A DNA stretch of 52,330 nt, taken from positions 1 through 52,330 of the forward strand of contig CALGIJ010000033.1 of NCBI GenBank assembly GCA_937915545.1, given 5' to 3'. Below, in pieces: positions 8,282-17,627 of the stretch. A program made the translations under genes and the position numbers. How positions within the stretch are numbered: the stretch's first letter is position 1; every line of letters starts with the position of its first letter. The notes beneath the pieces are model-generated. The model did no database searches, had not been told where the DNA came from, and saw nothing but the letters and a program-made list of their open reading frames with translations. This stretch comes from an uncultured Desulfobacterales bacterium (GTDB taxonomy: Bacteria; Desulfobacterota; Desulfobulbia; Desulfobulbales; Desulfocapsaceae).

Positions 8282-8643
8282 TCGCGACCTCGTTTATGAA
8301 ATACTTGAACAGATATTGACCGCAGCAAAGCGTATTGAGTGAAGGTTTGTTGGTATTTCGTCTCCTGATGATTTTCTTGTTTCCGAAGCAGGTGTTGATA
8401 AGCTGGATGCCATTTGCATTGATGCTGATTGCTATTGGTGAGAACCTGAAAAATTTGGAGAAAATTTCCGGGGGGATGATATTGCCTCAATATCCTGAAA
8501 TGGATTGGAAAGGTGCGAAGGGTATGCGCGATATCATCAGCCATCACTACTTTGACGTAGATGCCGAGGTCGTGTTCTTCATCTGTAGGGATCGCATTCC
8601 TTTCTTGCTTGAAACAGTTAGAAGAGTAAAGGATTCATTGTAA
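8274..8643 (+). pseudogene. hepT: Inactivated HepT-like toxin (DUF86) gene
   Basis: Begins ATG 8274, overlapping mntA by eight bases, and reads MYDRDLVYEILEQILTAAKR, then IE and an in-frame TGA at 8340-8342. The same frame continues RFVGISSPDDFLVSEAGVDK, then LDAIC, up to a frameshift near 8418. The next frame completes the protein: LIAIGENLKNLEKISGG, then MILPQYPEMDWKGAKGMRD, IISHHYFDVD and so on to 8643. The HepT RNase motif R-x4-6-H appears as RDIISHH. All parts of a roughly 120-residue toxin are present, but one stop and an apparent one-base insertion prevent a full product. The loss of the toxin with retention of the antitoxin is the safe order of decay. Confidence 0.85.
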
Positions 8644-8827
8644 GTGCCATTGACCATGGTTCTTCATCATTTTAATATTGCGGGCATTTTGAAGGATGCA
8701 GGGGGCAGGCAGACATTATTCCAGCCAGCATATATACTGGAGAAAACCGGGAATTTTCGCGTTAAGGCAGTCAGTCCGAAAGATCTGAATACTTTTCTAT
8801 TTTTCTGACCATATACTGCTACACTCC

Positions 8828-8892
8828 CATGTCTTGTCGTCGGGATTGGTCCTCTCGCGGCAGAATCGAAAATCAGTAAACCACGAGCACTT
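8828..8892 (+). repeat. yaiI upstream repeat, copy matching 2061-2126
   Basis: Starts CATGTCTTGTCGTCGGGATT and lies just upstream of the intact YaiI-family gene. It aligns with 2061-2126 at the left border of the other degraded module; its right part also aligns with about 7503-7535. This is the presumed parental copy. Confidence 0.55.
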
Positions 8893-8918
8893 CCCACAAT
8901 CTTCAACAAGGGTACACT

Positions 8919-9380
8919 GTGCATATCTGGGTCGATGCCGACGCCTGCCCCAAGGTAATTAAAGAGATTCTCTTTCGGGTAGCGGAGCGGACTGGGGTCT
9001 TTGTGACGTTGGTGGCCAATCAACCGCTTGTTGTTCCACGTGTGCAGAATATCAAAACTCTGCGTGTTGCCTCAGGTTTTGACGAGGCGGATAATGAAAT
9101 TGTCAAAAGGCTCAATAGCGGAGATTTAGTCATCACCGCTGATATTCCGCTGGCGGCCGAGGTGATCGCCAAGGGTGGACATGCGATCAACCCTCGCGGC
9201 GAGTTATATACCAAGGACAATATCCAGGCTCATTTGAGTATGCGCGACTTCATGGACAGTCTGCGGTCAAGCGGGGTGGAAACCGGCGGTCCATCCTCAT
9301 TCAGCACAAGCGACCGCCAATCATTTGCCAATCAATTGGATCGCTTCTTATCCTCTCATTTTCGATACACGAAACAATAA
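8919..9380 (+). CDS. yaiI: YaiI/YqxD family protein (DUF188, UPF0178)
   Basis: A 153-residue protein that matches the DUF188 family along its length: VHIWVDADACPKVIKEILFR at the N-terminus, SGFDEADNEIV, and GDLVITADIPLAAEVIAKGG then HAINPRGELY. The acidic residues in VDADACP, DEAD and TADIPLA resemble a PIN-like metal centre, so a nuclease role is possible, but the family has no established function that I know. The start is GTG 8919. The C-terminus (SGGPSSFSTSDRQSFANQLDRF-like region) is standard for the family. It is monocistronic beside the decayed module that contains a copy of its own 5' end. Confidence 0.92.
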   Translation: MHIWVDADACPKVIKEILFRVAERTGVFVTLVANQPLVVPRVQNIKTLRVASGFDEADNEIVKRLNSGDLVITADIPLAAEVIAKGGHAINPRGELYTKDNIQAHLSMRDFMDSLRSSGVETGGPSSFSTSDRQSFANQLDRFLSSHFRYTKQ

Positions 9381-9766
9381 GCTCTCATCAGGGGCGCGGA
9401 GTCATTCTGTGTAGTGTCTTTGCTCGGCGAGAGCAATAATCCCAGGACCTCTTCCTGAGACATGCTGGCCAGATCACTTTCGCCACATCTGGCGGTGGAT
9501 ATGTTCATGACCTTGCCATGTGTGAGCGGCAGTACACTGCCAGTGTCAATCTGTGGTTGAGGATGCAGCCGGGGGCCGTGTAAATCCTGGGGTTGTTGGG
9601 CGAGAAAATCTTGCAAGATTGGAGTGGGATATATATTTTGGAGGCAAATAGGGGAGCGGTTAGGGTGAGAGAGTCTCTCTTCTCTGGATAGAGAAAAGCA
9701 GCTACTCACAACCCGAATCACTCCTGCCGGCCCTTTCTCGCTTGATGAGTCTGAAGAGGACGAATC
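9381..9766. other. Intergenic region before the hybrid kinase, GGA-loop hairpin
   Basis: No gene is recognised. A minus-strand frame over 9356-9550 contains a plausible-looking stretch (ESDLASMSQEEVLGLLLSPS), which could be a remnant but matches nothing I know. Near the kinase, TTCTCT (9680-9685) pairs with AGAGAA (9690-9695) around a GGAT loop, a form that CsrA/RsmA proteins bind. It lies about 70 bases upstream of the start, with GAGGA serving as ribosome site. Confidence 0.35.
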
Positions 9767-12700
9767 ATGAGCACCAGCAACCCGTTGACCACCGAAAACT
9801 GGAGCCGGATGCTCGACGCGCTTCCGGACCTGATCTGCACTCTCGATGCGCAGCGTAAGGTTCTCTGGATGAACGCCGCCATGGCCGGGCGGCTGGGAAT
9901 CACTCCGGCCGAAGGCGTTGGCCTTTTTTGCCGCGAAGTGCTCTGCGGTCCAGCCAGCCTGCAGGCTTTCTGCCCGCATTTTCTCACGCACCAAGGCTGC
10001 CAGGAATACACCGGCGAAATCCGCGAGGAGCGGTTAGGGGGAGATTTTCTGGTCACCTGCACCCCGATGGCAGACAAGGATGGACAACCCAACGGCAGTG
10101 TCCTGATTGCCCGCGACATCACCGAACAAAAAGCGGCGGAAGCAAAGAGCCGGCGCACCGCCGAAACCCTCGAAAAGCGGATCGAGGAACTGGCCGCTCT
10201 CAATGCCTTTTGTCAATCTGTCAACGCCAACTTGTCGCAGGAGCAAACCGCGTCCGCGGCCCTCGAGGGAGTGTTGCAGAATGTCGAGGCCGATCTCGCC
10301 TTTCTCTTTCTGCGTGAGGGTGACCGCCTGGTGCCCATCAAGGTGGTGCCTGAAGCCGGTCGGGAACTCCTCGGGGCGATTCCCGAACACAGGGTGGGTG
10401 AATGCCTGTGCGGGCTGGCCGTCCGTGGACGCACTCCCCTCTTCTCCCTCGATATCCTCAGAGACCGCCGCTGTACCTGGGAAGAATGCAAGAAGGCCGG
10501 GATCCGCTCTCTGGCAACGCTACCCCTCCTCGGTGCGGACGATGAGGTGCTTGGCGTTATTGGCGTGGCCTCGGCAACAGAGCGGGATTTCGAGCATCAG
10601 GCGAGTTTTCTCGTCACGCTGGCGGCTCAGGTCTCCATCGCCTTGGTCAACGCCAGGCTGCATGAGGCCCTCAAAAGGGAACTGGTCGAGCGGCGGCAAA
10701 CAGAGCAGGCCTTGCGCAAGAGCGAGGAGCATTTTCGCAGCCTGTTCCTTGCCATGCAGGAGGGCTTTGCACTGCATGAAATTATCTGTGACACTGCCGG
10801 CACGCCCATCGATTACCGATATCTGGATGTCAATCCCGCTTTTGAGCGAGCCACCGGCATCCCGCGAGAACGCTGGGTGGGGCATACGGTGCGGGAAGTC
10901 CTCCCGAACATCGAGGAACACTGGATTGAAAGCTTCGGCGCGGTAGCCCTCAGTGGCCAGCCGGCCACTTTCGCGAGTTACGTCCGGGATCTCGACCGAC
11001 ACTACCAAGTGGCGGCCTATAGCCCGAAGCCTGGCCAGTTTGCCGTCATCGCCCTCAATCTCACCGAGCGCCGGCGGATCGAACAGGCCTTGGAGCAGGA
11101 ACGTAATCTCTACAAAGATCTGGTCGCCTCGCAACCGTCGGGAGTTTACCGCTTGCGGGTTAAAGAGCAGAGGCCCTGGGGTGAATCCGAGTGGGTTGGC
11201 AGGGTCGAATCGAACTTCAGCCTTGAAATGGTCAGTGACCGGTTCTGTGAAATCCTCGGTGTCACACGCGAGCAATGCGAAAGCAACGCCTCTGTCGTCG
11301 TGGATACCATTCACCCCGATGACAGGTCCGACTTCGTGGCCAGGAATGTCGAGGCCCTCGAGAGCCTGGAAACATTCAAATGGGAGGGGCGTCTCAGGGT
11401 GAGGGACGAGATTACCTGGGTGTATTTCGCCTCGGTTCCCCGCAATCTTCCGAATGGCGACGTCCTCTGGACCGGAATTCTGCTGGACATCTCGGAAACC
11501 AGACAGGCCGAGCAGCAACTGCAACGTCAGACCGTCCTCTTTGAGAACCTCTTTAAGAATTCTCCCGAGGCCATCGCCGTCTTGGACCATGAAGACCGGG
11601 TGCTGGAAATAAACCACTCGTTCGAATCGCTGTTCGGCTATGGCCAGGGTGATGCCCGAGGACACGAGATCAACGATCTGCTCGCTCCCGAACCCTATCG
11701 GGGCGATGCCGAGAACGTTTCCAAGCAGGTGATCGGCAATGGCCAGGTGGTCGTGAAAGAGGCCATTCGTTGCCACAGGGACGGGCGGCCGGTTGACGTA
11801 TCCTTGATCGGATACCCCCTGGTGGTGGCAGGGCAAAAGATCGGGGCGTATGCCATCTATCGCGACATTGGCGAGCAAAAACGGGCGCTCCAGCAGCTTA
11901 ACCGGGCCCATCAAACCTTGCTCACCGTTCTCGACGGCATTGACGCCACTGTCTATGTCTCGGACATGGAGAGCTATGAAATTTTGTTCATGAACAAGTA
12001 CATCATCGATGCCTTTGGCGCCGATTCCACCGGGCAGCTGTGTTATCAAGCGTTTCGTGGATTGAACCACCCCTGTGAGCACTGCACCAACGATCGTTTG
12101 CTGGATGCAAAAGGTCAGGCCACCGGTGTCTGTACCTGGGAATCACTCAACCCCCTCACCAAGAGATGGTACATCAACTACGACCGCGCTATTCGCTGGA
12201 TCGATGGGCGCATGGTGAAACTGCAGATCGCCACCGACATTACCGAGCGCAAGCGTTCCGAGGAGGAGCGGGAGTCCCTGCGGCGGACGGCGGAGGAACT
12301 GGCCGGGGTCTTTCTCGGTCTTGGGCCAGAACCGCGACAGAACATGGACAGGATCGTCCGTGCGGCGTGCAAGCTGACGGGCAGCGCGGCGGCCCTGTAT
12401 AACCGGCTAGACGACTCAGGCCTTTCCCTCGAGGTGTGGAGCGGCTATCAGTTGCCTCCCGACATGCCTCGCGCCGAGGCGCCGCGGGGACATATCTGCT
12501 ACGAGGCGACAATCCTCGGGCGAGACCGCACGATTGTCCTCGGCAATCTCGAAGACACCGACTTTGGGCGCACCGACCCCGCCGTCGACAGGTACGGCCT
12601 CAAGGCCTATCTCGGCCACCCCGTGCATCTGCGTGGTGCAGCCATTGGTGCCCTGGCGATCGTCGATGATAAACCCCGCACCTTTACGCCGGGCGAGATC

Positions 12701-14311
12701 GGCGCCATACAGATGCTTGCCAAGGCTCTGTCGCTGGAAGAGGAGCGCCACCTGGTCGAGCAGGAACTGAAGCAGAGCGAGGAACGGTTCCGGGGGATGT
12801 TGCAGAGCGTCGCCACTGTGGCGGTTCAGGGCTATTCCCTCGATGGCACCGTCCGTTACTGGAACCGGGCCTCGGAATCCTTTTACGGCTACACGGCGGA
12901 AGAGGCGCTCGGCCAAAACCTGTTGGATCTCATTATTCCGCCAGCCATGCGCGGCGAGGTGCGCGCGGCCATTCAGCACATGGCGGAAACCGGCGAAATC
13001 ATTCCTGCCGCGGAACTCAATCTTATGCGCAAGGACGGTTCAAACATTGCGGTGTACTCGTCCCACGCCCTGGTTAAAGTACCGTTTAAAGACCCTGAAT
13101 TGTTCTGCATCGACATTGACCTGTCCGAACGCCAGCGGGCGGAGGCGGAAAAGCACAGGCTGCAGGAACAGCTTACCCAGGCGCAGAAGATGGAATCGGT
13201 GGGGCGACTGGCCGGTGGCGTGGCGCACGACTTTAACAATATGTTGGGCGTGATTATCGGCCACGCCGAACTGACTTTGGGAAACCTCGCACCGGACGAC
13301 CCTCTGCATGCCGCTCTGCTCGAGATCGAGAAGGCTGCCCAGCGTTCGGCCGATCTCACTCGCCAGCTTCTCGCCTTTGCCCGCAAGCAGACCGTGGTGC
13401 CGAAAATTCTCGATCTCAACGCGACGGTGGAGCATTCGCTGAAGATGCTGCGCCGACTCATCGGTGAGGACATTGACCTGGTCTGGCGGCCGGGGAACGA
13501 CCTCGCGCCCATCTACATCGACTCCACGCAGATCGACCAGATTCTCGCCAACCTCTGTGTCAACGCCCGGGATGCGATTGTCGGCAACGGCAGGATCACC
13601 ATCGAAACGGCGGGTGTCACCCTTGACCGGGACTATTGCGAGCGTCACGCCGGATTGACCCCAGGCAATTACGTTATGCTGGCGGTGAGCGACAATGGCT
13701 GCGGCATGGAAGCGGAGGTCCTCTCCCATGTCTTCGAGCCGTTCTTCACAACCAAAGGGGTGGGCGAGGGAACCGGCCTTGGGCTGGCCACGGTTTACGG
13801 GGCAGTTACCCAGAACAACGGTTTCGTCGTTGTCTATAGCGAACCCCAGTACGGGACGACCTTCAAGATCTACCTGCCACAGTTGCAGGCCAGGCAAGCC
13901 GTCGACCCCCGGGAACTACGGCAGGCCCCTACCTCGGTCGGCGGCAATGAAACCATTCTGCTGGTCGAAGACGAACCGGCGATTCTGCAGATGATTACGC
14001 AAATGCTTGGCAAAATGGGCTATACTGTGATCGCCGCTGGGATGCCGGGGGCGGCCATCCGCATGGCTCAGCAAAGCGAGGTGCCCATCGACCTGCTCAT
14101 GACCGATGTGATCATGCCGGAAATGAACGGCCGCGACCTCGCCAGGACCCTGATGTCCATCTATCCCTCCATCAGGCGTCTGTTCATGTCGGGATATACT
14201 GCCAACGTCATCGCACACCACGGCGTGCTCGAGGAAGGTACGCACTTCATTCAAAAACCGTTTTCAATGAAAGATCTGGGGGCAAAGCTGCGTGAGGTGT
14301 TTGAGGGCTGA
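9767..14311 (+). CDS. Multi-PAS/GAF hybrid sensor histidine kinase with receiver
   Basis: A 1514-residue cytosolic hybrid kinase. Approximate order: PAS (10-120), GAF (135-300), four PAS-type modules (315-435, 445-590, 590-705, 715-830), a second GAF (845-1005), PAS (1010-1130), HisKA, HATPase_c and a receiver. The phosphoacceptor is His1154 in GRLAGGVAHDFNNMLG, the ATP lid has GEGTGLGLATVYG, and the receiver Asp is Asp1447 in LLMTDVIMPEMNG with the conserved Lys in QKPFS. No transmembrane segment or signal peptide is evident, so it senses internal cues such as redox state or small ligands. Cys-rich spots in the first PAS (FCREVLCG, FCPHF) and the fifth (CEHCTND) could bind metal or haem. No cognate response regulator is adjacent. 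The start is supported by GAGGA. Confidence 0.95.
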   Translation: MSTSNPLTTENWSRMLDALPDLICTLDAQRKVLWMNAAMAGRLGITPAEGVGLFCREVLCGPASLQAFCPHFLTHQGCQEYTGEIREERLGGDFLVTCTPMADKDGQPNGSVLIARDITEQKAAEAKSRRTAETLEKRIEELAALNAFCQSVNANLSQEQTASAALEGVLQNVEADLAFLFLREGDRLVPIKVVPEAGRELLGAIPEHRVGECLCGLAVRGRTPLFSLDILRDRRCTWEECKKAGIRSLATLPLLGADDEVLGVIGVASATERDFEHQASFLVTLAAQVSIALVNARLHEALKRELVERRQTEQALRKSEEHFRSLFLAMQEGFALHEIICDTAGTPIDYRYLDVNPAFERATGIPRERWVGHTVREVLPNIEEHWIESFGAVALSGQPATFASYVRDLDRHYQVAAYSPKPGQFAVIALNLTERRRIEQALEQERNLYKDLVASQPSGVYRLRVKEQRPWGESEWVGRVESNFSLEMVSDRFCEILGVTREQCESNASVVVDTIHPDDRSDFVARNVEALESLETFKWEGRLRVRDEITWVYFASVPRNLPNGDVLWTGILLDISETRQAEQQLQRQTVLFENLFKNSPEAIAVLDHEDRVLEINHSFESLFGYGQGDARGHEINDLLAPEPYRGDAENVSKQVIGNGQVVVKEAIRCHRDGRPVDVSLIGYPLVVAGQKIGAYAIYRDIGEQKRALQQLNRAHQTLLTVLDGIDATVYVSDMESYEILFMNKYIIDAFGADSTGQLCYQAFRGLNHPCEHCTNDRLLDAKGQATGVCTWESLNPLTKRWYINYDRAIRWIDGRMVKLQIATDITERKRSEEERESLRRTAEELAGVFLGLGPEPRQNMDRIVRAACKLTGSAAALYNRLDDSGLSLEVWSGYQLPPDMPRAEAPRGHICYEATILGRDRTIVLGNLEDTDFGRTDPAVDRYGLKAYLGHPVHLRGAAIGALAIVDDKPRTFTPGEIGAIQMLAKALSLEEERHLVEQELKQSEERFRGMLQSVATVAVQGYSLDGTVRYWNRASESFYGYTAEEALGQNLLDLIIPPAMRGEVRAAIQHMAETGEIIPAAELNLMRKDGSNIAVYSSHALVKVPFKDPELFCIDIDLSERQRAEAEKHRLQEQLTQAQKMESVGRLAGGVAHDFNNMLGVIIGHAELTLGNLAPDDPLHAALLEIEKAAQRSADLTRQLLAFARKQTVVPKILDLNATVEHSLKMLRRLIGEDIDLVWRPGNDLAPIYIDSTQIDQILANLCVNARDAIVGNGRITIETAGVTLDRDYCERHAGLTPGNYVMLAVSDNGCGMEAEVLSHVFEPFFTTKGVGEGTGLGLATVYGAVTQNNGFVVVYSEPQYGTTFKIYLPQLQARQAVDPRELRQAPTSVGGNETILLVEDEPAILQMITQMLGKMGYTVIAAGMPGAAIRMAQQSEVPIDLLMTDVIMPEMNGRDLARTLMSIYPSIRRLFMSGYTANVIAHHGVLEEGTHFIQKPFSMKDLGAKLREVFEG

Positions 14312-14525
14312 CAGGTTGCCTTGGCGGCTGATAGAGTGAAGTTGTGCTAGGTTGATGCAGAATCTATCGCCCCATACCTCCCTTTCGCCCAACACATCAA
14401 CACCACCACAGGGCGCCACCTTGAAATACCTTGGCAGGAAAGGGAAGTGTGTTGACAGTGGAGAGAGGGGGAGCCGCCAGAGGCGGTGGCGATCATTTGG
14501 CTAACGTACGTTGGGGAGGATGATC

Positions 14526-15725
14526 ATGGCTGACGACAGTTTTCGTGAAGTGACCAGCCGCTCGTGGTTCAATCGAATCGGCGGCGCGGTCAAGGGGGTG
14601 GTTTTTGGCGTTGTCCTGCTGCTCGGGGCCTTCGCCCTGCTCTTCTGGAACGAGGGCCGCGCGGTGGAGCGCTACAAGACACTCGAAGAAGGCGGCGGGG
14701 CGGTAATTTCGGTAGCCGCGGACAAGGTCGAGCGGGCCAATGAAGGGAAACTGGTGCACCTCTCCGGTCGCACCGTGAGCGACGAAGTGTTGAGCGACGG
14801 GATCTTTGCCGTGCGCGCCAGGGCCATCAAGCTCATCCGTACGGTGGAAATGTACCAGTGGGCCGAGAAGAGTCGCAGCGAGACGCGCAAGAAGCTCGGC
14901 GGCGGAGAAGAGACGGTGACCACCTATACCTACGAGAAGCGCTGGTCGGAGCGCCATATCGACTCATCCTCCTTCAAGCACCCCGAAGGACATGTCAATC
15001 CGCCCATGCCCTACGCCAGCGGCAGCGCCGTCGCCGCTACGGTACGCCTGGGAGCGTTCCGCCTGCCCCCGTTCCTGGTGGAGCGCCTTGACGACACCCG
15101 GCCCCTGCCATTGAGCGGCGATGTGGTCAGCGCTGTCCGCCTGCCGCCGCAGGCGAAAATCGTCGGCGACGCCATCACCATTGGTTCTGCCACGGGGGCT
15201 GCGAACCTCGGCGATGTCAGGGTGCGTTTCTCGGTGGTCGAAGACAGTGAGGTGAGCCTGGCGGCACAGCAGCGCGACGATACCTTCCAGCCTTTTCAGA
15301 CCAGAGCCGGCGGCACTATCGCCCTGCTGCAGCCTGGTCTGGTGCCTGCCGCTGCCATGTTTGCCCAGGCCCAGCAGAGCAACACCATCCTTACCTGGCT
15401 GCTCCGTGGCGGCGGGCTGCTGCTGATGTTCATCGGCTTTCGCCTCATTCTCGCGCCGCTGCCGGTGCTGGGCGATGTCGTTCCGGCCTTCGGCGCCATG
15501 GTTGGCGCCGGAGTGTCGCTGATCGCCGGGCTCATTGCCGCGGTGCTGTCGCTGCTGACCATCGCCATCGCCTGGGTGGTCTATCGGCCAGTGCTTGCCC
15601 TCAGCCTGCTGGCGGCGGCCATCGCCGTGACCGTGTATGTCGTCGCCAGGCTGAGAAAGGCGCGGCCCGACTCCCCGGCGCCGCCCAGCCCGCCATCCAC
15701 TCCGCCACCGCTGCCTGGCCGCTGA
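14526..15725 (+). CDS. TMEM43 family membrane protein
   Basis: A 399-residue inner-membrane protein. One N-terminal helix (GVVFGVVLLLGAFALLFWNE, about 22-41) is followed by a large extracytoplasmic region (about 42-285) and a cluster of C-terminal helices (about 292-385), then a Pro-rich tail. The opening FWNEGRAVERYKTLEEGGG and the overall topology match the TMEM43/DUF1625 family, whose bacterial role is not established. ATG 14526 is chosen because GGGGAGG ends six bases before it; the frame extends five codons further to a TTG. A 10-bp palindrome AACGTACGTT (14502-14511) immediately precedes the ribosome site. It stands alone between the hybrid kinase and a convergent rubredoxin-like gene. 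Confidence 0.82.
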   Translation: MADDSFREVTSRSWFNRIGGAVKGVVFGVVLLLGAFALLFWNEGRAVERYKTLEEGGGAVISVAADKVERANEGKLVHLSGRTVSDEVLSDGIFAVRARAIKLIRTVEMYQWAEKSRSETRKKLGGGEETVTTYTYEKRWSERHIDSSSFKHPEGHVNPPMPYASGSAVAATVRLGAFRLPPFLVERLDDTRPLPLSGDVVSAVRLPPQAKIVGDAITIGSATGAANLGDVRVRFSVVEDSEVSLAAQQRDDTFQPFQTRAGGTIALLQPGLVPAAAMFAQAQQSNTILTWLLRGGGLLLMFIGFRLILAPLPVLGDVVPAFGAMVGAGVSLIAGLIAAVLSLLTIAIAWVVYRPVLALSLLAAAIAVTVYVVARLRKARPDSPAPPSPPSTPPPLPGR

Positions 15726-15729
15726 GCCT

Positions 15730-15760
15730 GCGGCGCGTGGAATGCCACTCCAGGCGCCGC
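15730..15760 (+). terminator. Hairpin downstream of the TMEM43-family gene
   Basis: GCGGCGC (15730-15736) pairs with GCGCCGC (15754-15760), with TGGA/TCCA extending the stem inside. A second, imperfect hairpin follows at 15831-15863. Neither has a T-run, so a transcript-stabilising or Rho-assisted 3' end is as likely as an intrinsic terminator. Confidence 0.45.
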
Positions 15761-15934
15761 GTCATGCCATTCATCAGGCTGGCGCGGTGCAGGCAAGTGC
15801 CTGCGGCAGCTTGTCGCGGTGCAGAAATGGCCAAGGCCGGGAGGACGCCAGAGCGGCCCTTGGCAAGACGAGTGCGGCCCATGCCCCAGACTCTTGCCAT
15901 GGGGCCTGGGCCGCTACGCAGGTCGAGCCGGAGG

Positions 15935-16123
15935 TTACAGTCGCGGGTCGATGGTGCCCGGCCCGCCGCAGTCCGGGGTATAGCAGGTAACATCCTTGAA
16001 GAGGCACTTCTCCTTGCAGCTCGGGCAGATCTCCGGCGGTGTCGGGGCCTGCACGGTGTTGCCGCATTTGCCGCACTTCCAATGGGGGTTGAGGCTTTTC
16101 GGGGAGGAGGACTTCTCTGTCAT
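15935..16123 (-). CDS. Rubredoxin-like zinc/iron-ribbon protein
   Basis: A 62-residue protein with HWKCGKCGNTVQAPTPPEIC and then PSCKEKCLFKDVTCYTPDCG. The two CxxC knuckles resemble the rubredoxin-like domain of rubrerythrins, and two or three further cysteines follow. It probably binds iron or zinc and may act as a small redox carrier, but an iron site cannot be told from a zinc ribbon by sequence alone. ATG 16123 is chosen because AAGGAG lies six bases upstream; the longer frame from 16210 has no ribosome site. It is monocistronic and convergent with the TMEM43-family gene. Confidence 0.85.
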   Translation of the reverse strand: MTEKSSSPKSLNPHWKCGKCGNTVQAPTPPEICPSCKEKCLFKDVTCYTPDCGGPGTIDPRL

Positions 16124-16284
16124 ATCTGGCTCCTTGGTAGAGGTTGTCGAGGCTGGTACGGCTCCAATGTCCCTATGGTAAGTACGGTGGCCCGCTTGCG
16201 CGAGGGGCATGATGCGACTCCGGCGGTCGCCGCCTTCGTTTGTCTGCCGCTGCGATCCACCTGGTCGCGGCTGGGTGGGAGAGA

Positions 16285-16319
16285 GCGCACTCAGCCTCTT
16301 CAGGCAGGGCGGAGTGCGC
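16285..16319 (-). terminator. Hairpin downstream of dctM
   Basis: GCGCACTC (16285-16292) pairs perfectly with GAGTGCGC (16312-16319). On the minus strand it lies 12 bases past the dctM stop and is followed by TCTCTCCC, a weak T tract. It probably ends the TRAP operon. Confidence 0.55.
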
Positions 16320-16331
16320 GGCGGCCGCTTT

Positions 16332-17627
16332 TCAGAGCAGATTGGGCAGGCAGGTGACGATCTCCGGGAAGATGATGAGGAGGATGATCTGAATGAAGTC
16401 GGCGACGAGGAAGGGTGCGGTGCCCTTGTAGATCTCGCCCATCGGCACCCCGGTCATGCCCTGGATGACGAAGACGTTCATGCCCACCGGCGGCAGGATC
16501 ATGCCCATTTCCATCAGCTTGGTGGCCATGACCCCGAACCAGATGGGGTCGAAGCCGAGGTTGGTGATCATCGGGAAGAGCACCGGGATAGTGAGCAGCA
16601 TGATGGCCAACTCGTCCATGATCGCCCCGAGGAAGACGAGCAGGAAGACGACCGCCAGGAAGATGACGTATTTGCTGACCTGCAGCCCGCCCACCCAGGT
16701 GGCCAGCTCGGCGGGCAGGCGGGTCACCGAGAGGAAGTAGTTGAGCAGCATGGCGCCGAGGATGATGAGAAAGAGCATGCCGGTGGTGGCGCTGGTCTCG
16801 GTGAGGCTGTTCTTGAGGTTCTCCCAGGTCAGCTTGCGGCGGTAGATCATGCAGATGAAGGCCCCCAGGGCGCCGATGCCGGCCGCCTCGGAGGGGGCGA
16901 AGGCACCTGTGTAAATGCCGCCGATGACGAGAATGAAGAGGATGGCCACCTCGGTGACCCCTTTGAGGGCCACCACCTTCTCGCGCAGGGTGAAGCGCGG
17001 GCCCCGCGGGCCGAGCTGCGGGCGCAGGCGGGTCATGACGATGATGACCAGCATATACATCACCGCCTGCATCAAGCCCGGCAGGATGCCGGCGATGAAC
17101 AGTTTGGCGATGGATTGCTCGGTGAGGATGCCGTAGAGGAGGAGGATGACGCTGGGGGGGATCATGATGCCGATGGTTCCACCGGCGGCCATGGCTCCGG
17201 TGGAGAGCATCGGGTGGTACTTGTAGCGGTTCATCTCCGGCATCGCCACCCGGCACAGGGTGGCGGCGGTGGCGATAGCCGAGCCGCTGATGGCGGCGAA
17301 GAGGGCGCAGGCGGCCACCGTCGCCATGGCCAGGCCGCCGCGGAAGCGCCCCAGCCAGACATAGGCGGCGCGGTACATGTCTTCGCTCATCCCCGCCTGA
17401 AAGGCGAAGTTGCCCATGAGCAGAAAGAGCGGCAGGACACAGAGGGTCTCGTCGGCAAACGAGGTGTAGGGCACCGTCTTGAGCAGGCCAAGGGCGGGGC
17501 CTTGGCCGGTGATGGCGCCGAAGCCGACCACGCCGACGAGGCCCATGACGATGCCGATGCTCATGCGCGAAAAGGTGATGGCGACAAGGGCGCCGGTGCC
17601 GATCAGGGCCACGGTGGTCGGTGTCAT
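16332..17627 (-). CDS. dctM: TRAP transporter large permease subunit DctM
   Basis: A 431-residue polytopic inner-membrane protein with the DctM/YiaN-type pattern of about 12 hydrophobic segments. Diagnostic stretches include IPLFLLMGNFAFQAGMS-like LPLFLLMGNFAFQAGMSEDM, AAISGSAIATAATLCRVAMP, GIMIPPSVILLLYGILTEQS and MDELAIMLLTIPVLFPMITN. It forms the sodium-driven carrier for a carboxylate-type solute delivered by DctP. Its start overlaps the dctQ stop by four bases (ATGA), so the two are translationally coupled. It is last in the dctP-dctQ-dctM operon. Confidence 0.96.
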   Translation of the reverse strand: MTPTTVALIGTGALVAITFSRMSIGIVMGLVGVVGFGAITGQGPALGLLKTVPYTSFADETLCVLPLFLLMGNFAFQAGMSEDMYRAAYVWLGRFRGGLAMATVAACALFAAISGSAIATAATLCRVAMPEMNRYKYHPMLSTGAMAAGGTIGIMIPPSVILLLYGILTEQSIAKLFIAGILPGLMQAVMYMLVIIVMTRLRPQLGPRGPRFTLREKVVALKGVTEVAILFILVIGGIYTGAFAPSEAAGIGALGAFICMIYRRKLTWENLKNSLTETSATTGMLFLIILGAMLLNYFLSVTRLPAELATWVGGLQVSKYVIFLAVVFLLVFLGAIMDELAIMLLTIPVLFPMITNLGFDPIWFGVMATKLMEMGMILPPVGMNVFVIQGMTGVPMGEIYKGTAPFLVADFIQIILLIIFPEIVTCLPNLL

